Part shown: piece by piece, positions 1 through 7,228 of the stretch
Layout of the letters: each line of letters opens with the position of its first letter
How positions within the stretch are numbered: position 1 is the stretch's first letter
From: Ruminococcus sp.
GTDB lineage: Bacteria; Bacillota; Clostridia; Oscillospirales; Ruminococcaceae
NCBI GenBank assembly: GCA_029063695.1
Contig: JAIDNR010000276.1
Coordinates: 1-11,230, forward strand
Direction: 5' to 3'
DNA: 11,230 nucleotides
Program-made: the position numbers and the translations under genes
The notes under the pieces: model-generated
Seen by the model: the letters and a program-made list of their open reading frames with translations, nothing else
The model's database searches: none
Told to the model about the DNA's origin: nothing

Positions 1-1198
1 CAATCATGAATCCGCTTGTAACCATAGAGCTTCCGCCTGCGGAAATAAACGGCAGTGTAACTCCTGTAAAGGGAATCATGTTGCACGAGCCGAAAATATT
101 GAGTGCCATTTGTATAGTGAAAGCGGCGGCAACTCCTGCACACATTGTACCATGATAATATGAGCGTGGCGGATTTACAAGCGGCATTGCAATCATAATC
201 AGAAGCATGAGAACAGTCATGACAGCAACAAGAAGTCCCCATTCCTCACTTATCGTTGAAAAAACAATATCACTTTCATAGGCAAATACATTACAGAGAA
301 ATCCGTTTCCTGCACCTTTTCCGAACCAGCCGCCCTCAGCAATTCCGATAAGTGCCTTTGTCTGCTGATAGCCGTTGCCGTCGGAATTATTCCATATATC
401 GACAAAAATTCTGTCCTTTACATAAGCAGGGGCAAGGATTATTGCTATAATTCCCAGAACGGCAACGCATATTCCTGCCGTTACAACAGTCTTACGTGAA
501 AATTTGGCTTTCGGATAGCATATTCTTGCAATGAATCCCGAAGCATATATTGCCGCAAAAGTCGGAATACTTCCCAAATCCCTGCACCACCACTGAAACA
601 GGATTACAGCGACAACAATTCCAAAAAGTATGATATTTTCATATACTATATTGAACTTAAGTACCTGATGTTTTTTCTGTTGTTCCGTTATTGAAGTTGC
701 ACAGGCAAGAACCAGTAAAGGCTTGATGAATTCCGACGGCTGAATCGTCATGAATCCCAAATCAATCCACATACTTCTGCTTCCTGTAAAGAGAAGTATA
801 ATAATCATAAGCAAGCCTATACCAATCCAGATATACTTTTTCTGATTCTGAATCCAGCGGTGATTTTTACACAGAATATATCCGAAACGGCATGAAACAA
901 GTGCCGATATGCAGGTGACAAAATGCTTGATATTGAGATGAATTTCGCCGAAACACGACTGAAAAATCAGACTCATATTGATAATAAGCAGAAGCATGAA
1001 GTCAACCGCATACGTTTTCTGTTTAAAGCGTGGCATTGCAATGAAATAGGCGATATCAAGTCCCACAACCGCACAGGCAAGTACAAACGGGTCATTGGGA
1101 TTTTCATAACTGCCGTTTATAAATACATTTGCAAGCATTGCACCGTGTGCAATAAGTACAAACAGGCATGACATAAAATAAGCAAATTTATTCGTCAC
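1..1198 (-). CDS. FtsW/RodA/SpoVE (SEDS) family peptidoglycan glycosyltransferase, 3' end cut by window edge
   Basis: A multi-pass membrane protein of the SEDS family, which polymerises lipid II into glycan strands together with a class B penicillin-binding protein. I translated 399 codons from a GTG start at 1198-1196; the stop lies beyond the left edge. Family signatures seen are TIQPSEFIKP (about residues 151-160), RDLGS (206-210, the usual DLGT site), GGWFGKGAGNG (289-299), SDIVFSTISEEWG (309-321) and TGVTLPFISAGGSS (378-391). Asp310 aligns with the catalytic Asp of the large extracellular loop. AAAAGGAGGT lies 6 bases before the GTG. The first 11 bases overlap the upstream FHA gene, so translation is probably coupled. 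The C-terminal signature is already present, so only a short tail is missing. Whether it acts in elongation (RodA), division (FtsW) or sporulation (SpoVE) cannot be told. The divergent sequence and FHA partner suggest an accessory SEDS protein; a PBP gene would be expected next, outside the window. Confidence 0.9.
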   Translation of the reverse strand, partial: MTNKFAYFMSCLFVLIAHGAMLANVFINGSYENPNDPFVLACAVVGLDIAYFIAMPRFKQKTYAVDFMLLLIINMSLIFQSCFGEIHLNIKHFVTCISALVSCRFGYILCKNHRWIQNQKKYIWIGIGLLMIIILLFTGSRSMWIDLGFMTIQPSEFIKPLLVLACATSITEQQKKHQVLKFNIVYENIILFGIVVAVILFQWWCRDLGSIPTFAAIYASGFIARICYPKAKFSRKTVVTAGICVAVLGIIAIILAPAYVKDRIFVDIWNNSDGNGYQQTKALIGIAEGGWFGKGAGNGFLCNVFAYESDIVFSTISEEWGLLVAVMTVLMLLIMIAMPLVNPPRSYYHGTMCAGVAAAFTIQMALNIFGSCNMIPFTGVTLPFISAGGSSMVTSGFMI

Positions 1199-1607
1199 GT
1201 TCAGACCTCCTTTTCCTGAAAACAAGACGGCGATTTCCCAGCATTATAACATCGTTCTCCCTGAGACGTGCGTGCTGTACAAGTGTGCCGTTTATATATA
1301 TGCCCGACTTTGAGCCGATGTCTGTTATAGTCCATTTGCCGTCCGTTACGTTAAGCATGGCGTGATAGCGTGATACGGACATATCTGGAAGTCTTATATC
1401 GGCAGAAGCGTGTCTGCCTATAAGGATTTCATCACATTCAAGATGATATACTTTATCCTGTTCCGCAAGTTCCATATCTGCGGAAATCCTGCTCCAGACT
1501 TTTCGCCCTGACCTCTTTTCGGCATAAGACGCAAGCATAATGACTAATGCACATATATCAAGTCCCGCAACGGCTACTGCACACATTATCAGATTCATTG
1601 AATCCAT
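1188..1607 (-). CDS. membrane-anchored FHA-domain protein
   Basis: A 139-residue protein with one hydrophobic segment at about residues 6-28 followed by a cytoplasmic forkhead-associated domain (about 54-133). FHA domains bind phosphothreonine peptides, usually produced by Ser/Thr kinases. The binding signature is intact: GR (64-65), D-x-S-V-SR-Y-H (75-82, with Ser79, Arg80 and His82), and NG (106-107) in the SGIYING turn. A longer reading from TTG at 1613 is possible, but AGGAG at 1620-1616 sits 8 bases before the ATG at 1607 and only 2 before the TTG, so I chose the ATG. The gene overlaps the start of the SEDS glycosyltransferase by 11 bases. FHA proteins next to FtsW/RodA and PBP genes are known in Actinobacteria and Clostridia, where they link PASTA-kinase signalling to wall synthesis. 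That role here is inferred from context; no kinase gene is visible in the window. Confidence 0.88.
   Translation of the reverse strand: MDSMNLIMCAVAVAGLDICALVIMLASYAEKRSGRKVWSRISADMELAEQDKVYHLECDEILIGRHASADIRLPDMSVSRYHAMLNVTDGKWTITDIGSKSGIYINGTLVQHARLRENDVIMLGNRRLVFRKRRSERDE
1205..1214 (-). promoter_or_regulatory. ribosome binding site fixing the GTG start of the SEDS gene
   Basis: AAAAGGAGGT, read on the minus strand from 1214 to 1205, lies 6 bases upstream of the GTG at 1198. It sits inside the last codons of the FHA gene. There is no in-frame ATG at a comparable distance from a Shine-Dalgarno sequence, so the start is GTG and the two genes overlap. Confidence 0.8.
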
Positions 1608-1615
1608 AAGCAAAA

Positions 1616-1620
1616 CTCCT
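1616..1620 (-). promoter_or_regulatory. ribosome binding site of the FHA gene
   Basis: AGGAG read on the minus strand, 8 bases before the ATG at 1607. It is too close (2 bases) to the in-frame TTG at 1613, which decides the start in favour of the ATG. Confidence 0.75.
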
Positions 1621-1636
1621 TTAAAAAATTTTTTCT

Positions 1637-1664
1637 TTTATTCAATGTAAAAGCATTGAATAAA
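1637..1664 (-). repeat. perfect 11-bp inverted repeat in the FHA gene leader
   Basis: TTTATTCAATG (1637-1647) and CATTGAATAAA (1654-1664) are exact inverse complements separated by a 6-base loop. It lies between the predicted transcription start (about 1678) and the Shine-Dalgarno of the FHA gene (1620-1616), so it would form a hairpin in the leader RNA or serve as an operator in DNA. The stem is AT-rich and no U-run follows at once on the minus strand (AG then six A then six T), so it is not a typical terminator. Confidence 0.7.
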
Positions 1665-1684
1665 TGTTGCTTTTTTACCCTCTT

Positions 1685-1713
1685 ATTATAGCACATATTT
1701 TTTATCAATGCAA
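1685..1713 (-). promoter_or_regulatory. sigma-A type promoter for the FHA/SEDS operon
   Basis: On the minus strand the -35 box is TTGCAT (1713-1708) and the -10 box TATAAT (1690-1685), with a 17-base spacer. The -10 is preceded by TGTGC, giving an extended -10 TG motif. Transcription should start near 1678, leaving a leader of about 70 bases that contains the 11-bp inverted repeat. Confidence 0.78.
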
Positions 1714-1764
1714 CAAATGATACCTTATTGTAATGCAAAATTAATGTAAATTTAAGATTTTGAC

Positions 1765-1793
1765 TTGCAAAAAAATTTATTTTATGCTATAAT
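1765..1793 (+). promoter_or_regulatory. sigma-A type promoter for the parE operon
   Basis: TTGCAA (1765-1770) and TATAAT (1788-1793) with a 17-base spacer; TGC precedes the -10 box, an extended -10 element. A better -35 match, TTGACT at 1760-1765, would leave a 22-base spacer and is less likely. Transcription should start near 1800, giving a leader of about 38 bases before the parE ATG. The promoter diverges from that of the FHA gene, with 51 bases between the two -35 boxes. Confidence 0.8.
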
Positions 1794-1821
1794 AAAGAAC
1801 GTATTTTTGATTTTGATTTAT

Positions 1822-1828
1822 AAAGAGG
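1822..1828 (+). promoter_or_regulatory. ribosome binding site of parE
   Basis: AAAGAGG lies 9 bases before the ATG at 1838 and directly abuts an in-frame TTG at 1829. The spacing rules out the TTG as start. Confidence 0.75.
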
Positions 1829-1837
1829 TTGATATAT

Positions 1838-3817
1838 ATGGCTAAAAAGAAAGATTATGGCAATGACAGTATTACAATGCTTAAGGGTGCGGACAAGGTA
1901 AGAAAGCGTCCTGCGGTTATTTTTGGTTCTGACGGTCTTGACGGCTGTGAGCATTCTGTTTTTGAGGTCATTTCAAATTCAATTGATGAAGCACGTGCAG
2001 GCTACGGAAATAAAATTATCATCACTCACTACAGGAATCACAATATAGAAGTAGAAGATTTCGGACGTGGCTGTCCTGTGGATTTCAACAACACTGAACA
2101 GCGTTACAACTGGGAGCTTGTTTACTGCGAACTCTATGCAGGCGGTAAATACGATTCAGATGCCGATTCCTATGAGTTCTCGCTCGGTCTGAACGGTCTG
2201 GGACTGTGTGCAACTCAGTTTGCATCTGAATTTATGGACGTTGAAGTTGTACGTGACGGATATAAATATAATCTGCACTTTGAAAAAGGCGAAAACGTCG
2301 GCGGACTTAATAAAGAACCATGCAGAAAAAAGCAGACGGGTACAAAAACTCTCTGGAGACCGGATTTGGACGTATTCACAGATATAAGTATATCAGATGA
2401 CTTTTTCTTTGATATTCTGAAACGTCAAGCGGTTGTAAATCCGAATATACTTTTTCTTTACCGTTCTGAAAATGAAGCAGGCGGATTTGATGAGACTGAA
2501 TTTATCTATGAAAACGGTATAACTGATTATGTTTCCGAAATATCGGGAGAAAATGCCTTGACTTCAATTCAACACTGGACTGCCGAAAAATACGGCAAAG
2601 ACCGTGAGGATAAGCCCGAATACAAGGTAAAGCTTGATATTGCGGTTACGTTCTCAAATAAGGTCAAGCTTACGGAATACTATCATAATTCAAGTTTTCT
2701 GGAGCATGGCGGTTCTCCCGAGGACGCTGTAAAACGTGCGTTCACGGCTCAGATTGATACTTATGTAAAATCCGTCAACGGCTATCAGAAGAACGAAAGC
2801 AAGATAAAATATGAGGATGTTGAGGAATGCCTTATTCTTGTATCGTCGTCGTTCTCTACTCAGACTTCATATGAAAATCAGACGAAAAAGGCTATCACGA
2901 ATAAATTTATCCGTGAGGCTATGACTGAATTTCTGAAACATCAACTTGAAATTTACTTCATTGAAAATCCTGATGAAGCAAAGAGAATCTCTGAACAGGT
3001 ACTCTTGAATAAGAGAAGCCGTGAGAATGCTGAGAAAACGCGTCTCAACATGAAGAAAAAGTTGTCGGGTACTATTGATTTGGCGAATATGGTGGAAAAA
3101 TTCGTCGACTGCCGTACAAAAGACGTTTCAAGACGTGAAATATATATTGTTGAGGGCGATTCCGCATTAGGTTCAGTAAAGCTTGCCCGTGACCCTGAAT
3201 TTCAGGCGGTTATCCCTGTACGTGGAAAGATTCTCAACTGTCTTAAAGCTGAGTATACAAAGATTTTCAAAAGTGAAATTATAACTGATTTAATCAAGGT
3301 ACTTGGCTGTGGTGTTGAAGTTACGGCAAAGGCGAATAAGGACCTCTCGACTTTTGATATTAACAACTTCCGCTGGAATAAAATAGTAATCTGTACCGAT
3401 GCCGATGTAGACGGTTTTCAGATACGAACACTTATTCTTACTATGCTCTACAGACTTACTCCAACGCTTATCGAACAGGGATATGTATTCATTGCAGAAT
3501 CTCCGCTGTTTGAGATAAATACCAAAGACAAGACATATTTTGCATATACTGAACAGGAAAAGCAGAATATACTGAAAAAAATCGGCAACAAGAAATATAC
3601 TTTACAGCGTTCAAAGGGACTTGGTGAAAATGAACCTGATATGATGAATCTTACTACCATGAATCCTGATACTCGCCGTCTTATCAAGGTAACTGCCGAG
3701 GATATACGTGAATCGGCTGAGATTTTTGAAATGCTTCTTGGTGACGATTTACAGGGACGCAAGGACTATATCTCACAGTACGGTGCTGATTACCTCGAAC
3801 TTGCCGATATAAGCTAA
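1838..3817 (+). CDS. parE: DNA topoisomerase IV subunit B (ParE), divergent clostridial type
   Basis: A 659-residue ATPase subunit of a type II topoisomerase that works with ParC to pass one duplex through another. The GHKL ATPase domain shows E43, N47 and D50 in FEVISNSIDEA, the DFGRG motif (74-78), AGGK (101-104) and the GLNGLG lid (117-122). The transducer domain carries QTK (348-350). The TOPRIM domain has EGDSA (439-443), DADVDG (521-526) and KGLGE (593-597), so the metal-binding acidic residues are present. Length fits ParE (about 630-660), not the longer GyrB of some proteobacteria. Differences from canonical GyrB/ParE are Phe75 for Asn, Leu for Gly after EGDSA, FQ for [AS]H after DADVDG, and no PGKLADC segment before TOPRIM. 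The start is the ATG served by AAAGAGG; an in-frame TTG nine bases earlier is too close to that site. It is first in an operon with the membrane gene and parC. A GyrB call is less likely given the parC partner. Confidence 0.92.
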   Translation: MAKKKDYGNDSITMLKGADKVRKRPAVIFGSDGLDGCEHSVFEVISNSIDEARAGYGNKIIITHYRNHNIEVEDFGRGCPVDFNNTEQRYNWELVYCELYAGGKYDSDADSYEFSLGLNGLGLCATQFASEFMDVEVVRDGYKYNLHFEKGENVGGLNKEPCRKKQTGTKTLWRPDLDVFTDISISDDFFFDILKRQAVVNPNILFLYRSENEAGGFDETEFIYENGITDYVSEISGENALTSIQHWTAEKYGKDREDKPEYKVKLDIAVTFSNKVKLTEYYHNSSFLEHGGSPEDAVKRAFTAQIDTYVKSVNGYQKNESKIKYEDVEECLILVSSSFSTQTSYENQTKKAITNKFIREAMTEFLKHQLEIYFIENPDEAKRISEQVLLNKRSRENAEKTRLNMKKKLSGTIDLANMVEKFVDCRTKDVSRREIYIVEGDSALGSVKLARDPEFQAVIPVRGKILNCLKAEYTKIFKSEIITDLIKVLGCGVEVTAKANKDLSTFDINNFRWNKIVICTDADVDGFQIRTLILTMLYRLTPTLIEQGYVFIAESPLFEINTKDKTYFAYTEQEKQNILKKIGNKKYTLQRSKGLGENEPDMMNLTTMNPDTRRLIKVTAEDIRESAEIFEMLLGDDLQGRKDYISQYGADYLELADIS

Positions 3818-3829
3818 GGAGGTAGAATT

Positions 3830-4945
3830 ATGGTTCATATTGATGATATTTTGGGAAATTTAATATTCGGATTAATTCTTATTTATCCGTTTGTTATAAC
3901 GGGACTGAATATTGCGAATTTTTTCAGGAAAAAGAAAATTCATGAAATTTTCTTTGATATTTTCGGCACATATATTGGACTTTTCATGGCAGGTGCGGCT
4001 TTCAGTTTGTATGCCGATATAAGAAGTGTTGATTATGATGAAGCTATATACGCAAATCAGGCACATAATCCACTACACAGTGAATACGCATGGATTATAT
4101 GGACTGTAATTGTTATAGGCTTGCTCGGACTTCTTATTCTGGGACTGTTCAAGCCCGAAAAGTTACCGCCGTTAATATCCGCCTTTTCAATCGCATCTGT
4201 ACTTCTTGGCTTGATTGCAGGAATTTTCCTGTACATTCAGCTTCTTTATAACTGTAATGACTGGATTTATCTTTTCTGTCTGCTGTATCTTGCAAATGTA
4301 ATTATGCTTGCGGTAAGGCGTATAAGATTCCACATAACAGAACATGTTCGCATTGCAAATGAGCGTGAAACGGCATATAGAACTAAATTTGGAGCTTGGC
4401 TCGGAAAGATTATGTCAAAAGTTTCAACAATGACTCTTTTCAGCTTTGCACTCATATTCCCGATTGCCACTGTACTTGAAATACTGTCCCTGATTTTCGG
4501 TCAGGGTGCGGACGGATTCATAAAGGCATTCACAATGACTGCCGACTGGACTTTCTCCACACAAATTCCGCCGCCGCCTCTTGAATATGACGGTCATTAT
4601 CTCTGTACAGTTGCCGCAGGCGGTCACAAAAAAGTCGTAAAGCCGTTAAGATACGGAAAACGTATCGGGCATTATATTGTAGTAAATCGACAGTTACTTA
4701 TTGCAAATGCCTTTGAAGATTTGATTGCAGAGAAGATGCCGAAATTCCATAAAGCTGTACGTGGATTCTACAATAAGTACGGCTATCCTGTTTCACGTCA
4801 TATCACAACGCCTTTCCGTGCTGATATTGTGTATATCTTGATGAAACCGCTTGAATATATATTCGTTTTTGTACTTTACCTGTGCGACAGTCAGCCCGAA
4901 AACCGTATTGCCGTACAGTATTCCGACTATAAAAGGAGAGATTGA
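3830..4945 (+). CDS. multi-pass membrane protein of unknown function (possibly DUF6688-like)
   Basis: I do not recognise a function. The 371-residue product has about six likely membrane segments, at residues 8-31, 40-61, 87-107, 112-137, 144-162 and 201-223, and a further hydrophobic stretch at about 333-352. Between the last two lies a soluble part with a distinctive stretch at about 247-266 (four prolines, then EYDGHYLCTVAAGGH) and an FHKAVRGFYNKYGYP segment at 306-320. This pattern recalls the uncharacterised family I remember as DUF6688, but I could not check it. AAGGAGG at 3816-3822 overlaps the parE stop codon, with 7 bases to the ATG. At the other end only one base separates the stop codon from the parC ATG, and the parC ribosome site lies inside this gene. 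The gene is therefore translated from the topoisomerase transcript. The tight fit suggests co-expression, but not necessarily a shared task. Confidence 0.82.
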   Translation: MVHIDDILGNLIFGLILIYPFVITGLNIANFFRKKKIHEIFFDIFGTYIGLFMAGAAFSLYADIRSVDYDEAIYANQAHNPLHSEYAWIIWTVIVIGLLGLLILGLFKPEKLPPLISAFSIASVLLGLIAGIFLYIQLLYNCNDWIYLFCLLYLANVIMLAVRRIRFHITEHVRIANERETAYRTKFGAWLGKIMSKVSTMTLFSFALIFPIATVLEILSLIFGQGADGFIKAFTMTADWTFSTQIPPPPLEYDGHYLCTVAAGGHKKVVKPLRYGKRIGHYIVVNRQLLIANAFEDLIAEKMPKFHKAVRGFYNKYGYPVSRHITTPFRADIVYILMKPLEYIFVFVLYLCDSQPENRIAVQYSDYKRRD

Positions 4946-4946
4946 A

Positions 4947-7187
4947 ATGCCAAGAAAGAAAACCACAGCACCGAAAAAGTCCGTATATAAACACGATGCC
5001 TATATAGAGGGTTCGGGAAGTGTTGTTGACGAAAAAATCACTGATACGCTTAAGAAAAATTATATGCCGTATGCAATGAGCGTTATTATATCTCGTGCAT
5101 TACCCGAAATCGACGGTTTCAAGCCGTCACACAGAAAAATTCTGTACATGATGTACAAGCGTGGACTTCTGAATCCCGAAAAGGAACGTTCAAAGTCGGC
5201 GAATGTTGTCGGCGAGACCATGAAACTCAATCCGCACGGCGACCAGTCCATATATGAGACTATGGTTCGTCTCACAAGAGGAAATGAATCGCTCCTGCAC
5301 CCATATATCGACTCAAAGGGTAACTTCGGCAAGCAGTATTCAAGCAGTATGAAAGCCGCCGCTTCACGTTATACGGAAGTAAAGCTTGAAAAGATATGCA
5401 GTGAGCTTTTCCGTGATATTGACAGGGATACTGTTGATTTTGTCCCGAACTATGATAATACCATGCAGGAACCCACTCTTTTGCCTGCAACTTTCCCGAC
5501 TGTTCTTGTAAATTCGAATACAGGTATTGCAGTATCAATGGCAAGCAATGTATGTCCGTTCAATCTTGCGGAAATCTGCGAAACTACCATTGCACTTATG
5601 AAAAATCCGAATCATGATATTATCAGCACTTTAAAAGGTCCTGACTTTCCAGGCGGTGCATTTCTGCTTTATGACGAAGAAGAACTTAAAAAAGTATATG
5701 AGACAGGCAGAGGAAGTATAAAACTCCGCTGTAAATATACTTATGATAAGCCGTCTAACTGCATAGAAGTCACCGAAATACCGTATACAACGACTGTTGA
5801 AGCTATTATAAATAAAGTTGTGGATTTGGTAAAGGCAGGAAAACTTCGTGAAATATCGTATATCCGTGACGAAACAGGTATTGACGGACTGAAAATCGCC
5901 ATAGATTTAAAACGTGGCACTGACCCTGAAAAACTCATGCAGAAACTCTACAGACTTACTCCGCTTCAGGACAGCTATCCATGCAATTTCAATATACTCA
6001 TTGCAGGTACTCCAAAAGTTATGGGTGTACGTGAAATACTGAACGAATGGATTGCTTTCCGTGAAGAATGCGTTCAGCGACGTACTTACTTTGATTTGAA
6101 TAAGAAAAAAGAAAAGCTCCATTTACTGGAGGCTCTTGCAAAGATTCTTGTTGATATTGATAAGGCTATAAAAATTATTCGTGAAACCGAAAATGAGGAT
6201 GATGTTGTACCTAATCTCATGATTGGCTTTGGTATCGATGAAATTCAGGCGGAATACGTTGCGGAAATCAAGCTCAGAAATATTAACAGGCAGTATATTA
6301 TGAAGCGTTTGCAGGACGTTGACCAGCTTCGCAGGGATATTGCCGAAATGGAAGAAATTTTGCAGGATAAGAACAAAATCCGCCGTATTATTATAAAGGA
6401 ACTCAAAGATGTTGCCAAAAATTATGGCAGACCGAGAAGAACTATGTTCTATTTTCAGTCAGATATTGACGACGAAGAAGTTATTGACGATACGCCCGAT
6501 TATCCCGTACATCTCTTTGTTTCGGACAGCGGATATTTCAAGAAAATCACTCCTCAGTCACTTAGAATGAGCAGTGAACAGAAACTCAAAGAAGGCGATT
6601 TTATCCGTCAGACTTTTGATGCCATGAATAAGACAGAACTTGTTTTCTTTTCAGATAAGGCACAGGCTTATAAATCAAAGGCAAGTGCTTTCGATGACTC
6701 AAAGGCAAGCGTTATGGGTGATTATATCCCCGCAAAACTGAGTTTTGACGAGGGTGAAAGTCTGAAAACGCTCATTCCTACAACCGATTACAGCGGATAT
6801 ATGATGTTTTTCTTTGAAAACGGAAAGGTAGCAAAAGTTCCGATGAAGTCATATGAAACAAAGACAAACCGCCGTAAACTCACAAAGGCTTATTCTGATA
6901 AATCACCTCTTGCGGCAGCTGTGTTCATTGCTGAGGACTGTGATATACTTCTGAGAACGTCAAATAGTCAGGCTCTTGTATTCAATACATCTGAAATTCT
7001 TACAAAGTCCACCAGAGATACTCAGGGTGTGCAGGTTGTAACACTGAAGAAAAATACCATACTGTCCTCGGCTGAAATAATTTCTGCCGAAAATGCACAG
7101 GAATTTGAAAAATATCGTGCAAAGTCAATTCCATGTTCTGCAAAAAACGCAAAAGATTTGGGTGACACAAATCAGCTTAGTTTTTAG
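4947..7187 (+). CDS. parC: DNA topoisomerase IV subunit A (ParC)
   Basis: The 746-residue DNA breakage-reunion subunit that pairs with ParE. The winged-helix active site contains RALPEIDGFKPSHRKILY (50-67), NPHGDQSIYETMVR (95-108) and the catalytic Arg141-Tyr142 in AASRYTEVKL. The tower and coiled-coil region (about 370-510) includes an LLEALAKILVDIDKAI helix, and a C-terminal beta-pinwheel follows from about 520, with repeat-like blades such as GYFKKIT and TRDTQGVQVV. No GyrA box (QRRGGKG) is seen, favouring ParC over GyrA. The start is the ATG at 4947: AAGGAG at 4933-4938 lies 8 bases upstream. An upstream in-frame ATG at 4851 would overlap the membrane gene by 95 bases and has no good ribosome site. 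The quinolone-contact Ser (GyrA Ser83, ParC Ser80 in E. coli) is Gln100 here, and the second contact is Glu104. The operon ends here, just before a hairpin terminator. Confidence 0.93.
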   Translation: MPRKKTTAPKKSVYKHDAYIEGSGSVVDEKITDTLKKNYMPYAMSVIISRALPEIDGFKPSHRKILYMMYKRGLLNPEKERSKSANVVGETMKLNPHGDQSIYETMVRLTRGNESLLHPYIDSKGNFGKQYSSSMKAAASRYTEVKLEKICSELFRDIDRDTVDFVPNYDNTMQEPTLLPATFPTVLVNSNTGIAVSMASNVCPFNLAEICETTIALMKNPNHDIISTLKGPDFPGGAFLLYDEEELKKVYETGRGSIKLRCKYTYDKPSNCIEVTEIPYTTTVEAIINKVVDLVKAGKLREISYIRDETGIDGLKIAIDLKRGTDPEKLMQKLYRLTPLQDSYPCNFNILIAGTPKVMGVREILNEWIAFREECVQRRTYFDLNKKKEKLHLLEALAKILVDIDKAIKIIRETENEDDVVPNLMIGFGIDEIQAEYVAEIKLRNINRQYIMKRLQDVDQLRRDIAEMEEILQDKNKIRRIIIKELKDVAKNYGRPRRTMFYFQSDIDDEEVIDDTPDYPVHLFVSDSGYFKKITPQSLRMSSEQKLKEGDFIRQTFDAMNKTELVFFSDKAQAYKSKASAFDDSKASVMGDYIPAKLSFDEGESLKTLIPTTDYSGYMMFFFENGKVAKVPMKSYETKTNRRKLTKAYSDKSPLAAAVFIAEDCDILLRTSNSQALVFNTSEILTKSTRDTQGVQVVTLKKNTILSSAEIISAENAQEFEKYRAKSIPCSAKNAKDLGDTNQLSF

Positions 7188-7188
7188 T

Positions 7189-7225
7189 AAAAAAGTCCCT
7201 TGATTGAAAAATCAGGGACTTTTTT
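7189..7225. terminator. bidirectional intrinsic terminator between parC and glgA
   Basis: Six A (7189-7194), then an AGTCCC...GATT / AATC..GGGACT stem with a single bulged T, a short GAAA-type loop, then a run of T (7220-7225). Because A and T tracts flank both sides, the hairpin gives a U-tail in either direction. It begins two bases after the parC stop and ends three bases before the glgA stop, so it can terminate both convergent operons. Confidence 0.88.
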
Positions 7226-7228
7226 ACA

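Noticed and set aside
923..1171. 82-residue plus-strand reading frame
   Set aside because: It lies wholly antisense to the SEDS gene, which has clear family motifs, and the peptide has no recognisable domain.
1608..1613. TTG start for the FHA gene
   Set aside because: It is only 2 bases from AGGAG, while the ATG at 1607 is 8 bases away.
1637..1664. The AT-rich inverted repeat as an intrinsic terminator or insertion-sequence end
   Set aside because: No U-run follows the stem directly on the minus strand, no plus-strand gene ends before it, and there is no transposase or second copy nearby.
1829..1837. TTG start for parE giving three more residues
   Set aside because: AAAGAGG ends immediately before this TTG, leaving no spacer; the ATG at 1838 has a 9-base spacer.
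3448..3762. 104-residue minus-strand frame inside parE
   Set aside because: It is antisense to the TOPRIM part of parE, with a Ser/Arg-rich composition typical of a shadow frame.
4851..4946. N-terminal extension of ParC from the ATG at 4851
   Set aside because: It overlaps the membrane protein gene in another frame, has no good ribosome site, and the ATG at 4947 has AAGGAG at ideal spacing.
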